A stretch of 7,909 nucleotides of DNA, taken from positions 1-7,909 of the forward strand of contig DAOVTC010000045.1 in assembly GCA_030633285.1 (NCBI GenBank), written 5' to 3'. Both the position numbers and the translations under genes were made by a program. Source of the stretch: Flavobacteriaceae bacterium. GTDB taxonomy: Bacteria > Bacteroidota > Bacteroidia > Flavobacteriales > Flavobacteriaceae. Shown one piece after another: positions 1 to 7,377 of this stretch (its first letter is position 1; each line of letters opens with the position of its first letter). The notes under the pieces were generated by a model. It did not search any database. It saw only the letters and a program-made list of their open reading frames with translations, and was not told the origin of the DNA.

Positions 1-364
1 ACAGTTGATTACAAATGATTTGGTTGAGATTCATTCAAATAATCAATTTAAGTGGTTAGGAAGATATGATAATATTATTAATTCCGGTGGAATTAAATTA
101 ATTCCTGAACAAATTGAGAAGAAATTATCAGCAGTCATTGATTGCCGGTTTTTTGTTACTGGTTTCCCGGATGAGGCATTAGGTGAAAAATTGGTTTTAA
201 TTATTGAAGGTAGTATTCAAAACAATCTCAAATCTCAAATTTTAAATCTCAAATCTATTGATAAATTTGAAATTCCTAGGGAGTTTTATTTTATTGATAA
301 TTTCATACTAACTGAGACAAAAAAAATTAATAGAATAAAAACAATTGAAATTATATTTGAGTAA
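1..364 (+). CDS. menE: AMP-forming acyl-CoA ligase, C-terminal part; probable o-succinylbenzoate--CoA ligase (5' end outside window)
   Basis: Only the last ~120 codons are present. The frame is open to the left edge (the codon at 2-4 is CAG), so the TTG at 5 is not a real start, and TAA closes the gene at 362-364. The segment is the mobile C-terminal subdomain of the acyl-adenylate-forming family. The hinge motif GRYDNIINSGGIKLIP is followed by PEQIEKKL, then a GFPDEALGEKLVLIIEG stretch, and near the end TKKINR, which matches the GK(I/V)xR motif holding the lysine needed for adenylation. MenE joins CoA to o-succinylbenzoate in cytoplasmic menaquinone synthesis. The MenE assignment rests on resemblance to flavobacterial MenE tails, and another acyl-CoA ligase is possible because the substrate-binding part is missing. 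A 7-residue internal repeat (NLKSQI/NLKSID) lies at about 222-262. The gene converges on the minus-strand cluster. Confidence 0.72.
   Translation, partial: QLITNDLVEIHSNNQFKWLGRYDNIINSGGIKLIPEQIEKKLSAVIDCRFFVTGFPDEALGEKLVLIIEGSIQNNLKSQILNLKSIDKFEIPREFYFIDNFILTETKKINRIKTIEIIFE
224..262 (+). repeat. Short tandem duplication inside the ligase gene (21-nt period)
   Basis: The 12-mer AATCTCAAATCT occurs at 224-235 and again at 245-256, exactly 21 nt apart, so the reading frame is kept. The protein shows it as NLKSQIL followed by NLKSIDK. It looks like an in-frame expansion in a surface loop between the EGS strand and the FEIPREF segment. Its function, if any, is unknown. Confidence 0.5.
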
Positions 365-374
365 AATTTCAATT
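343..374 (-). terminator. Inverted repeat at the convergent junction, possible weak terminator for the minus-strand cluster
   Basis: AATTGAAATT at 343-352 is perfectly complementary to AATTTCAATT at 365-374, giving a 10-bp stem with a 12-nt loop. It spans the stop codon of the ligase gene (362-364) and reaches the last codon of the DUF4249 remnant (373-375). Read on the minus strand, the stem is followed by GTTTTTATT, a U-rich tract like that of intrinsic terminators. On the plus strand the following bases are less U-rich. The stem has only two G-C pairs, so it would be weak, and chance is a real alternative in DNA this AT-rich. Confidence 0.35.
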
Positions 375-818
375 ATTCTTCCCAAAAATCAGGTTTAATA
401 TTGGTGCCAAGTACAGTACAGTCACCACACGCTCTTCTAACTAAGAAATATGGACCTTCCCTAATTTGGGTACAGTATTAAAACGATAATACTTTGCCGA
501 GCCAGCTAAAATAAAATAAGTTACACTATTAGAACCAGTTGCCCAGAGAGTTTTTTTGAAATAGATAAGTAATATTTGCATCATCAACAATCTTTACACT
601 TGCATCAGTTTCAAATGTTGATGACTCATCTTCAAATTTAAAAGATCTGGTTAATTTTATTTGTTGATATTAAAATTCATCAGTAATTGTAGTTTTAATT
701 ACTAAAGCATTTTCAAAATTAGATATATCAATTGTTATTGGTTCTACACAACTATTTAGTATTGAATTAATGATGATTAGACATAAAAAAAATATAGTTT
801 TATATTACTCATAATCAT
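373..818 (-). pseudogene. DUF4249-type lipoprotein gene remnant, with large internal deletion, frameshifts and a stop
   Basis: Translating the minus strand in pieces gives both ends of a paralogue of the intact lipoprotein at 2632-3840. From the ATG at 816-818 (or 810-812), a signal peptide and lipobox (ILNSC, then VEPITID) can be read only after restoring one base in the T run at 785-792. An in-frame TAA lies at 670-672, where the intact copy has Lys. The next segment, ASVKIVD...TYLFQKNS, aligns up to about residue 93 of the intact protein. The frame then jumps near 535-552 to the C-terminal part (VTYFILAGSAKYY). A further single-base shift near 456-462 leads to the well-preserved end GPYFLVRRACGDCTVLG and NIKPDFWEE, with the stop at 373-375. 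About 240 codons of the middle are missing. By eye the N-terminal part is near 55-60% identical to the intact protein, and the last 19 residues differ at only two positions. Several independent lesions rule out a single sequencing error. Confidence 0.88.
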
Positions 819-841
819 TTAAATGTGATTTTGAAATATAA

Positions 842-2623
842 TTATTTTACAGTAATAATACTTTTTAAAGAAACGGGTTTCCCTTCTATGTTAAACCCTT
901 CTAAACAAATTTCAAATTCACCTTTTACATCTGAAGTATAAAATGTAATTGTTTCATTATTATCATAAAATTTAAAACTAGGTTTCCAAAGCAACTGTCT
1001 TCTAAAATCTGGAATTCGATTTAAATTATTATTTTGGTCATATACTTGATTAAAATATATTTTGTTTGATAAGGGTTTTAACAATTCAATGTTTTTTACA
1101 TAATCACCAAAAAGAGTGCTAATATAATCACCATCAAAAGTATTTATTGAAATAATTCCCTCAAAAACCTGAGAACCATATACATACATTTTATTTACAA
1201 TACTAATACTTTTAATTTTATTGGTATTGAAATCTTGAAGCTCATTTTGGTTTTGAATTAAGCTACCATCAATAATAACAAGAGGCAACAAACCTGTTTC
1301 AATTTCTAAATCATAAACTCTAACATGGAAAGTATAATTTTCTTTTTTTTGACGAGTGTATACTTCAGGAATTATTTCAATAAAAGTTTCTCTTAAAGTT
1401 TTAAAACGAGTATAATCATCCAAAAAATAATTCTTTGCTTTATTGTTATAAAAAGGAGTTAATTGTGGTACACTTTTTATACTATCTGGTTTTTCACTTG
1501 AATAAGCATTTTCAATTTGATTATTAATGCTATGTTTTAATACTAATTGTTCTGATTCTGGTGTAATTTTAAAATTATAAAATTCTAATGCATTATAATC
1601 AATAGTTGGTAGTTGATTAATAACTAATATAAATTTATCTGGTTCATTATGTAGTATTTGAATATTAGCATTTTTATTGTCATATTCGTTATCAATATTA
1701 AAATAAAATATACCCTCTTGATTTGTATTAGCAATTTTAAAAATATAATTTTCTCCTGGTATTGATAAAGCTACTTTGGCATTATGTATAGGTTTATGAT
1801 TTTCTTTTGATAAAACTTTTCCTGATATTAATTCACCTCGAAGTTCAGGCAAATAAGTAATTGATTTATTTGTAAGAGATGTTGAACCTGTTTTTTGTAA
1901 ATCTATATTTTGATAGGTAATCGAAGTATGTCTATTGGGAATTTGTAAATTATCAATTTTCCTAACGGATATTGAATAATTACCATTGGATAAATTGTTT
2001 TTTAAACTATTAATATTTAAAGTAACTCTTTCTCTATTTGAAAAAGTTTTGGAATTTGTTTTTAGATCAATAATCTTATTTTTACTAATGTTTGATTTAG
2101 AATTATTTGTTAAATTTATTTCAGAATTAGTTTTTTCAATATTTAAATACTCATCACTTACTAATATTTCTTTTTGGTTTTCTTGAAATGGATTAATTAT
2201 ACTGATATCATTTTGATAAAAATTCGATATATCTCCATTTCTCATCCATTGAGTATAAGCAATTAATTTATAGTTTCCAGAAGCAACTGATGTAGGAATG
2301 AAAAAATCTCCTTGCCCCATACCATTTTTTAAAATAATTTTATGCTTAAAAACTAATAATTTATCATTTCGAATCAATTCTACATAAGCAATTTTGCTAA
2401 AATTACTTAAGTTATCATTATCGGTATTTAAACAATATACTTTATAAAATAAATACTCACCAGATAATAAAAAGGAAGAATTTTGATGTACAAATATTTT
2501 TTCTTGTATAATATTCTTAAAATCATTAATATTTATATCTGTTTTTATTGTTTGGCTAAAAGCCGAATAATCTTTACTTAAAAAGATAAGAATAAGTGCT
2601 AATAATATTTTTTTCATTTTCAT
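842..2623 (-). CDS. Exported macroglobulin-like protein with carboxypeptidase-regulatory-like and TonB-receptor plug-like domains
   Basis: This is a 593-residue exported protein. A signal peptide (KKILLALILIFLSKDYSAFSQ) ends near residue 24. Residues ~40-145 resemble the MG2-type strand block of Bacteroidota macroglobulin-like proteins (EKIFVHQNSSFLLSGEYLFYKVY, then YVELI, GMGQGDFFIP, SGNYKLIAYTQWMRN). Residues ~190-225 look like a second beta-sandwich. Residues ~264-330 are carboxypeptidase-regulatory-like (ISGKVLSKENHKPIHNAKV). Residues ~440-500 resemble a receptor plug (LPLVIIDGSLI, then VFEGIISINTFDGDY), with no barrel after it. The C-terminal part (LLWKPSFKFY...ITFYTSDVKGEFEICLEGF) is again macroglobulin-like. 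The ATG at 2623 is chosen: it lies 8 bp after the lipoprotein stop and 12 nt after a GGAGG, whereas a TTG at 2644 would overlap the upstream gene. ATG 2617 is also possible. Such proteins often sit beside TonB receptors, but their role is not established. Macroglobulins usually continue with thioester or bait regions, and no such motif is seen here. The family is fairly sure, the function is not. Confidence 0.8.
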   Translation of the reverse strand: MKMKKILLALILIFLSKDYSAFSQTIKTDININDFKNIIQEKIFVHQNSSFLLSGEYLFYKVYCLNTDNDNLSNFSKIAYVELIRNDKLLVFKHKIILKNGMGQGDFFIPTSVASGNYKLIAYTQWMRNGDISNFYQNDISIINPFQENQKEILVSDEYLNIEKTNSEINLTNNSKSNISKNKIIDLKTNSKTFSNRERVTLNINSLKNNLSNGNYSISVRKIDNLQIPNRHTSITYQNIDLQKTGSTSLTNKSITYLPELRGELISGKVLSKENHKPIHNAKVALSIPGENYIFKIANTNQEGIFYFNIDNEYDNKNANIQILHNEPDKFILVINQLPTIDYNALEFYNFKITPESEQLVLKHSINNQIENAYSSEKPDSIKSVPQLTPFYNNKAKNYFLDDYTRFKTLRETFIEIIPEVYTRQKKENYTFHVRVYDLEIETGLLPLVIIDGSLIQNQNELQDFNTNKIKSISIVNKMYVYGSQVFEGIISINTFDGDYISTLFGDYVKNIELLKPLSNKIYFNQVYDQNNNLNRIPDFRRQLLWKPSFKFYDNNETITFYTSDVKGEFEICLEGFNIEGKPVSLKSIITVK

Positions 2624-2631
2624 TTTTTTAT

Positions 2632-3840
2632 TTAATCCTCCCAAAAGTCTGGTTTAATATTGGAGCCAAGAACAGTACAATCACCACAAGCTCTGAGTAC
2701 CAAATCATATGGTCCTTCGCCTAATTCAGGATCTAAATTCGGGCCAAAATATTTTGCCACACCACTTGAAATTACAATAGTAAGATTATTTTCCTCACCT
2801 CTGGGTGATGGTGGGCTACCTGGACTAGTAGCAAACATTTTACAATCTTCAAAGTAAGGTGGCAATGGTTCATTTGGAAATAAATCTGGATAATTAAAAT
2901 ATATTCTTTTTGAACTGACTGGTGATAACTCAAAATAGCCTATAACTTTTTCATTTGGATTATTAACAGAAATGACATTACCACTAATAAAACCTGGTTG
3001 GTTTTGGGAAAATATATTGCCTGAATTCGAAAGTTTTTTTAAGGTTTTATAATAAGTATAAGCCTCTAATGTTTGGATATATTGTCTTACTAAAATACTA
3101 TACCTTGAAGTAATTATAGGATTATCTTTAGAAATATTTCTAACACTAAACTTAACGACTCTGTCTTCAGATAGATCATTTGTCTCAGTTTGTATTATAG
3201 TATTAGATAGCATAGTATTATAACAAACTTGTTCTTCTTTTGTCTTTGGAACTAATGATAATTCATATGTTGGAGAAACAATTAGATCTGATGGTGACCA
3301 AAAAGGAGCAATAATTTTATATGTTTCTTCATATTCATAACGATAATATCTTGAATTACCAGTTGGATCATAGCTATTTACTAATATTGATACACCTTCA
3401 TTACCAAATTCATCAATTTCTATTGAAGCTTGAATACTACCTATTGAAATATTATTAGGTAACTGTGTTGCTAAGGATTCATAATTTTTCCCATCTTTTG
3501 TCGTGATCAATAATTTGTAATTTTTATATGGCTCAGCACTAAATTTATTCATAGAAATATATTTTCCTGAAGAATTCTCATGAAAAACATATGTATTTTG
3601 ATTTTCGTCTACAATTTTAACACTAGCATTTGTTTCAGCTACATATCCATTGTCATCAAAACTAAAAGAATTAGATAAAAATATTTCCTGATATTTATAT
3701 TCATTGGTAATGGTAGCTTCAATTACAATTGCGTTTTCAAACTTTAATGATTCATCAATATCAATTGGTTCAACACAACCACTAATAAAAATAGTTAAAA
3801 TCAAAAAGATAATGATATGACTGGTTTTATTTTTTTTCAT
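2632..3840 (-). CDS. DUF4249-type outer-membrane lipoprotein, partner of the adjacent TonB receptor
   Basis: This is a 402-residue predicted lipoprotein. A hydrophobic signal (HIIIFLILTIF) ends in a lipobox ISGC with Cys at residue 22, followed by VEPIDIDES. The N-terminal third reads as a beta-sandwich (FENAIVIEATITNEYKYQEI, then NASVKIVDENQNTYVF), as is usual in this family. The end is the characteristic RACGDCTVLG...NIKPDFWED, with two cysteines spaced CxxC, and further single cysteines lie near the middle (EEQVCYN) and at FEDCK. The ATG at 3840 gives a normal lipoprotein signal and lies 25 bp after the receptor stop. A TTG at 3861 would only add MINKLIN. DUF4249 genes in Bacteroidota commonly sit directly downstream of TonB-dependent receptors. 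By analogy with SusD-type partners they may bind or hand over substrate, which is inference. A decayed paralogue lies at 373-818. The family call is strong, the molecular role unknown. Confidence 0.87.
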   Translation of the reverse strand: MKKNKTSHIIIFLILTIFISGCVEPIDIDESLKFENAIVIEATITNEYKYQEIFLSNSFSFDDNGYVAETNASVKIVDENQNTYVFHENSSGKYISMNKFSAEPYKNYKLLITTKDGKNYESLATQLPNNISIGSIQASIEIDEFGNEGVSILVNSYDPTGNSRYYRYEYEETYKIIAPFWSPSDLIVSPTYELSLVPKTKEEQVCYNTMLSNTIIQTETNDLSEDRVVKFSVRNISKDNPIITSRYSILVRQYIQTLEAYTYYKTLKKLSNSGNIFSQNQPGFISGNVISVNNPNEKVIGYFELSPVSSKRIYFNYPDLFPNEPLPPYFEDCKMFATSPGSPPSPRGEENNLTIVISSGVAKYFGPNLDPELGEGPYDLVLRACGDCTVLGSNIKPDFWED

Positions 3841-3865
3841 GTTAATTAACTTATTAATCAATAAT

Positions 3866-6622
3866 TTAAAATTTAAAATTATAGGTTATTGTTGGTATTG
3901 GAACAGAAAATATAGAACTTTGATATGCTTTTATTTCACCATTTTCTGTAACAAAAAATACAGAATAAGGATTATTTCTGCCAAGTACATTGTAAACTGA
4001 AATATTCCAAAAACTATGTGCAAACTTTTTAATTTTATGATTCCCTTCAATATTTATACCGAGGTCTAAACGGTAATAATCTGGAATCCTAAATTCATTT
4101 CTATTGCTGTAAAAAACATATTCAGCATTATTAAAAACATAATTTCCGACAGGATAAGTTATTGGTCTACCTGTTTGATAAATAAAATTCATTGAAAAAC
4201 TATAACGTTTTGTAAGTTTATAATTTGCAACTAAACTAAAGTCATGTGGTTTGTCATAATTTGAAGGAAAATAATCTCCATTGTTAACACGTTCTTCACT
4301 AAATTCACTATCTAATTTTACTAATGAGCGTGAATAAGTGTAACCTATCCAGCCATTTAGATTTCCTTTATTCTTTTTAATTAGTAATTCAATACCATAT
4401 GCTTTTCCATCTCCTTGTAAAACTTCAGTTTCTATATTCTCATTTAAAAGTAAATCAGCACCAACTTTATAGTCTAGTATATTTTCAGATTGTTTATAAT
4501 AACCTTCTAGGCTTAATTCATAATCATTTCCATCAATATTCTTAAAAAAACCAAATGAATATTGATTGGCTCTTTGTGGCTTGATATTTAAATCTGACAA
4601 CTTCCATGTATCAGTTGGTGAAGCAGTTGTATTTGTAGTTAATGTATGAATGAATTGATAATTATTATTATAACTAGCTTTAATTGAAAAACTAGGAGTA
4701 AAGGAATATCTAGCTGAAGCACGAACTTCCGGACCACCATATGTTTTTACAACTTCATTATTTTTATAATTTTTAGTTTCTATAAGTGTACCTTCATTTT
4801 TTGGTAAATCATCTATATAAACATTTTGAGAAATTTCTCCTAAAAAAGCATAAAATGAATAGCGCAGTCCAATATTGAATAAAAGTTTTTTACTGATATT
4901 AAAATTATCAGAAATAAATATTGCAGATTCTAAAGCCTTTTCATCTTGTATGTCGTTTGGAATGATAATTGATTCTGGTCCATTTGGTTTAATATTTCCA
5001 GGTTTATTATTGTATAATTTACTCGAAACACCGTAATCAAATGAGTGTTTTTCACTATGCAAATAATTCATCAGGAATTTTATTTCAGTTTCTTGAACTT
5101 TGTAACCTAAATCAAAATTTCTATTTGAGTTACCTTCAAAATTAATATTATATTCATAATTACTATTTGCTATTATTATACTTCCCTTATTCTTTTCATT
5201 AAAACTATGATTCCATTTAAATGAAAATAACATATTACTATAATTGTATGTTGAATCAGATGATATACTAAAAATATCTTTACTGAAATAGACAGTAGTT
5301 TCAATATTGTTATTATCATTTATTTTGTGGTTATATTTAGCAATTGCATCATAAAATGAGGCTTCACTATTGTTTAATGATTCATCATCTAATGCTTTTA
5401 AGATCCAATCAGAATAAGTACCTCTGGCTCCAATAATTAATGCTGATTTATCTTTAACAACAGGAATTTCTAAAGTTAAATTACTTGTAACCGGACCAAT
5501 AGCACCTTCTCCAGAGAATTTTTGATTATTCCCGTTTTTTGTGGTAATATCAAATACAGAAGATAAACGTCCACCATATTGTGCTGGTATACTACCTTTA
5601 TATATATCAAGGGTACCAGTAGTATATGGGTTTAAAGCAGAAAAAATACCAAAAAAATGTGTAGGATTATAAATTACAGCATTATCTAATAGCATCAAAT
5701 TTTGATCTGTTTTGCCACCTCGTACATTGAAACCTGCAGATCCTTCACCAGCTGTTGAAATACCTGGCAATGTGGTTGCTACTTTTAGAACATCACGTTC
5801 ACCTAATACCAAAGGAATGGTTTTTATATCTTTTACTTTTATTTGTGTAATGCCCGTAATGGCTTCTTTGACATTTTTATCCTTGTCAGCATCAATAACT
5901 ACTTCATCTAAAAGTTCAGGATTTTCTTCTAAATTAAAATTAAAAATACCGTCACTATAAATAATGATTTTTTTCTTTAGATTCTCAATACCTAAAGATT
6001 TTATTTCTAGATTATTTAAACCTACAGGTAGTTTGATCGAGTATGACCCATCTATATCTGAAACTGCATTGATATTTTTGCCAGGAACTGTTAATACTAG
6101 ATTTGGTATGGGTTCTCCAGTTAAATTATTTTTTACATATCCAGAAAGAGTATATGATTTTTGTTTAGTAAATTTACTTTCTTTTCCAATTCTAATCGTT
6201 TCAATACCTGTTTTTTTTGTTGAAGTTTTCGCTGAATAAAAAACAGGTTTAGTTTTTTCTTCCTCTTGAATAGTTTTATTTTCACTTCTTCCAAAAAAAT
6301 CATCTGGTAGGCTATTGTATATATAATTATTTTTTGAGAGTATGATTTTATTATCAGAAGATAAATAATAGTTTAGGTCGGTGTCTTTAAAAAGATCATT
6401 TAAAATGAATTGTAATGTAGTCTGGTTATATTGTCCTGAAATAAGAGTATCATCTAACCAATTTTCAACAAAGTAAAAATGATAATTAGTTTGTCTTTCA
6501 ATTATTTTAATTACGTCAAGTTTTGTTATATTTTCAAAATTAATAGATATTTTTTCAGCTCCTTTTTGGCTATAGATTAAACTAAAACTCAATATGAATA
6601 AGGTTAAAAGAAGTTTTTTCAT
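3866..6622 (-). CDS. TonB-dependent outer-membrane receptor with STN and carboxypeptidase-regulatory-like N-terminal domains
   Basis: This is a complete 918-residue receptor. The signal peptide (KKLLLTLFILSFSLIYSQ) ends near residue 19. Residues ~24-97 form an STN domain (ISINFENITKLDVIKIIERQ ... LQFILNDLFKDTDLNYYL), the periplasmic module that signals in FecA-like transducers. A linker follows, then a carboxypeptidase-regulatory-like domain at ~156-235 (LSGYVKNNLTGEPIPNLVLT, then DIDGSYSIKLP). LLDEVVIDA at 237-245 is a TonB-box candidate. The plug runs ~250-365 (GFNVRGGKTDQNLMLLDNAV, IYNPTHFFGIFSALNP, YKGSIPAQYGGRLSSVFDI). The barrel fills the rest and ends in Phe (TYNFKF), as outer-membrane barrels do. 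The ATG at 6622-6620 overlaps the TAA of the upstream gene by one base (TAATG), so translation is probably coupled. It would import a ligand using TonB-ExbBD energy, and the substrate cannot be read from sequence. No FecR anti-sigma or ECF sigma gene lies in this window, although the STN domain would suggest one. Confidence 0.93.
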   Translation of the reverse strand: MKKLLLTLFILSFSLIYSQKGAEKISINFENITKLDVIKIIERQTNYHFYFVENWLDDTLISGQYNQTTLQFILNDLFKDTDLNYYLSSDNKIILSKNNYIYNSLPDDFFGRSENKTIQEEEKTKPVFYSAKTSTKKTGIETIRIGKESKFTKQKSYTLSGYVKNNLTGEPIPNLVLTVPGKNINAVSDIDGSYSIKLPVGLNNLEIKSLGIENLKKKIIIYSDGIFNFNLEENPELLDEVVIDADKDKNVKEAITGITQIKVKDIKTIPLVLGERDVLKVATTLPGISTAGEGSAGFNVRGGKTDQNLMLLDNAVIYNPTHFFGIFSALNPYTTGTLDIYKGSIPAQYGGRLSSVFDITTKNGNNQKFSGEGAIGPVTSNLTLEIPVVKDKSALIIGARGTYSDWILKALDDESLNNSEASFYDAIAKYNHKINDNNNIETTVYFSKDIFSISSDSTYNYSNMLFSFKWNHSFNEKNKGSIIIANSNYEYNINFEGNSNRNFDLGYKVQETEIKFLMNYLHSEKHSFDYGVSSKLYNNKPGNIKPNGPESIIIPNDIQDEKALESAIFISDNFNISKKLLFNIGLRYSFYAFLGEISQNVYIDDLPKNEGTLIETKNYKNNEVVKTYGGPEVRASARYSFTPSFSIKASYNNNYQFIHTLTTNTTASPTDTWKLSDLNIKPQRANQYSFGFFKNIDGNDYELSLEGYYKQSENILDYKVGADLLLNENIETEVLQGDGKAYGIELLIKKNKGNLNGWIGYTYSRSLVKLDSEFSEERVNNGDYFPSNYDKPHDFSLVANYKLTKRYSFSMNFIYQTGRPITYPVGNYVFNNAEYVFYSNRNEFRIPDYYRLDLGINIEGNHKIKKFAHSFWNISVYNVLGRNNPYSVFFVTENGEIKAYQSSIFSVPIPTITYNFKF

Positions 6623-7377
6623 TAGTTTGCGGAGGTATTGGAGGAAATTAAATTGCTTATTTTAACAGAAAGCTGCATTATAAAGGCATCAAAATCTGAA
6701 TTAAGTAAGTTTTTATTTTTATTATAAAAAGTATTAATTTCTTTCTTATAATTTGGAAATATTTTAACCACACTACTTTTTGAATTTATTATATAAAAAT
6801 CATTATTAAAATAGAAGTAGTATTGATTTTTTTTACTAAAAGAATAATAAATATATTTTTTTGTAAGATGTTTTTTTGCAATTTTTTTATTCTTTTTATA
6901 GAGAATTAAGTTAGAATTTTTATATACTATTTCAAAAATTCCTGTAATTATGTCGTTAGAATTTGTTGTGTGATTATCTAATAATTTTATAAAATTATGA
7001 CCTTTAATGGTAAAGCTTTCAATTTTATCACTTAACAATTGAAGAATACTACTTCCTGAATTTGTGGCTAGATTTACAATAATATGATCTTCATAAAGAT
7101 CATATTTCATTTTAATATCAAAATAAGATTGATCATCATAAACAATGTCAGCTTTTATGAAATTTGGAGTTAGATAGAATTTATGATTACCTTCAAGTGT
7201 TCTAAATTCTTCTTTATACCTCAACCCATTAAAAATACTAGTATTTTCAATTCCAATGTAATTATCAAACCATTTGTAATAATCTTTTTGACTAGATTGA
7301 GTTTGACTATAGAAAGAATTAGTAATAAATAAAAAAAGTAGAATTAATATAAATCTTAAAGTGTATTTTTTTTCCAT
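6622..7377 (-). CDS. Exported protein of unknown function, first gene of the receptor operon
   Basis: I do not recognise a named family. The 251-residue product begins with a clear signal peptide (KKYTLRFILILLFLFITNSF, cleavage probably after YS near residue 24). A mature domain follows, rich in aromatic and charged residues. Visible segments are YYKWFDNYIGIENTSIFNG, YKEEFRTLEGNHKFYL and YFDIKMKYDLYEDHIIVNL, then a very lysine- and tyrosine-rich part (LYKKNKKIAKKHLTKKYIYY, QYYFYFNNDFY). Repeated short beta-like strands suggest a soluble beta-rich periplasmic or surface protein, which is inference. There is no lipobox, no transmembrane helix beyond the signal and no cysteine. Its stop overlaps the receptor start by one base (TAATG), which ties it to the uptake system. 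It occupies the place where a FecR regulator would stand in STN-receptor operons, but it has no cytoplasmic or membrane-spanning part like FecR. The ATG at 7377 is the only start that keeps the signal peptide. A 22-bp segment of it is duplicated upstream at 7419-7440. Confidence 0.75.
   Translation of the reverse strand: MEKKYTLRFILILLFLFITNSFYSQTQSSQKDYYKWFDNYIGIENTSIFNGLRYKEEFRTLEGNHKFYLTPNFIKADIVYDDQSYFDIKMKYDLYEDHIIVNLATNSGSSILQLLSDKIESFTIKGHNFIKLLDNHTTNSNDIITGIFEIVYKNSNLILYKKNKKIAKKHLTKKYIYYSFSKKNQYYFYFNNDFYIINSKSSVVKIFPNYKKEINTFYNKNKNLLNSDFDAFIMQLSVKISNLISSNTSAN

Noticed and set aside
365..841. Possible noncoding RNA or mobile-element scar in the 477-bp gap left of the macroglobulin/plug gene
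   Set aside because: Almost all of it (373-818) is explained by the DUF4249 remnant. No transposase fragment, terminal inverted repeat or target duplication was seen.
2624..2644. TTG start at 2644 for the macroglobulin/plug protein, overlapping the lipoprotein gene by 13 bp
   Set aside because: The bases include the GGAGG that encodes the lipoprotein's last residues and could serve as ribosome-binding sequence for the ATG at 2623. The signal peptide is complete from that ATG or the one at 2617.
1986..2857. Plus-strand open frames at 1986-2186 and 2660-2857
   Set aside because: Both are antisense to confidently identified genes. The first owes its hydrophobic look to Asn/Lys-rich codons read backwards.
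3841..3861. TTG start at 3861 for the DUF4249 lipoprotein
   Set aside because: It adds only MINKLIN before a complete lipoprotein signal peptide that begins at the ATG at 3840.
5712..6239. Two open frames of 82 and 91 codons on the plus strand opposite the receptor's plug and regulatory-like domains
   Set aside because: They lie wholly within a well-conserved receptor gene, encode no recognisable domain and have no start context. They are antisense by-products of the receptor codons.
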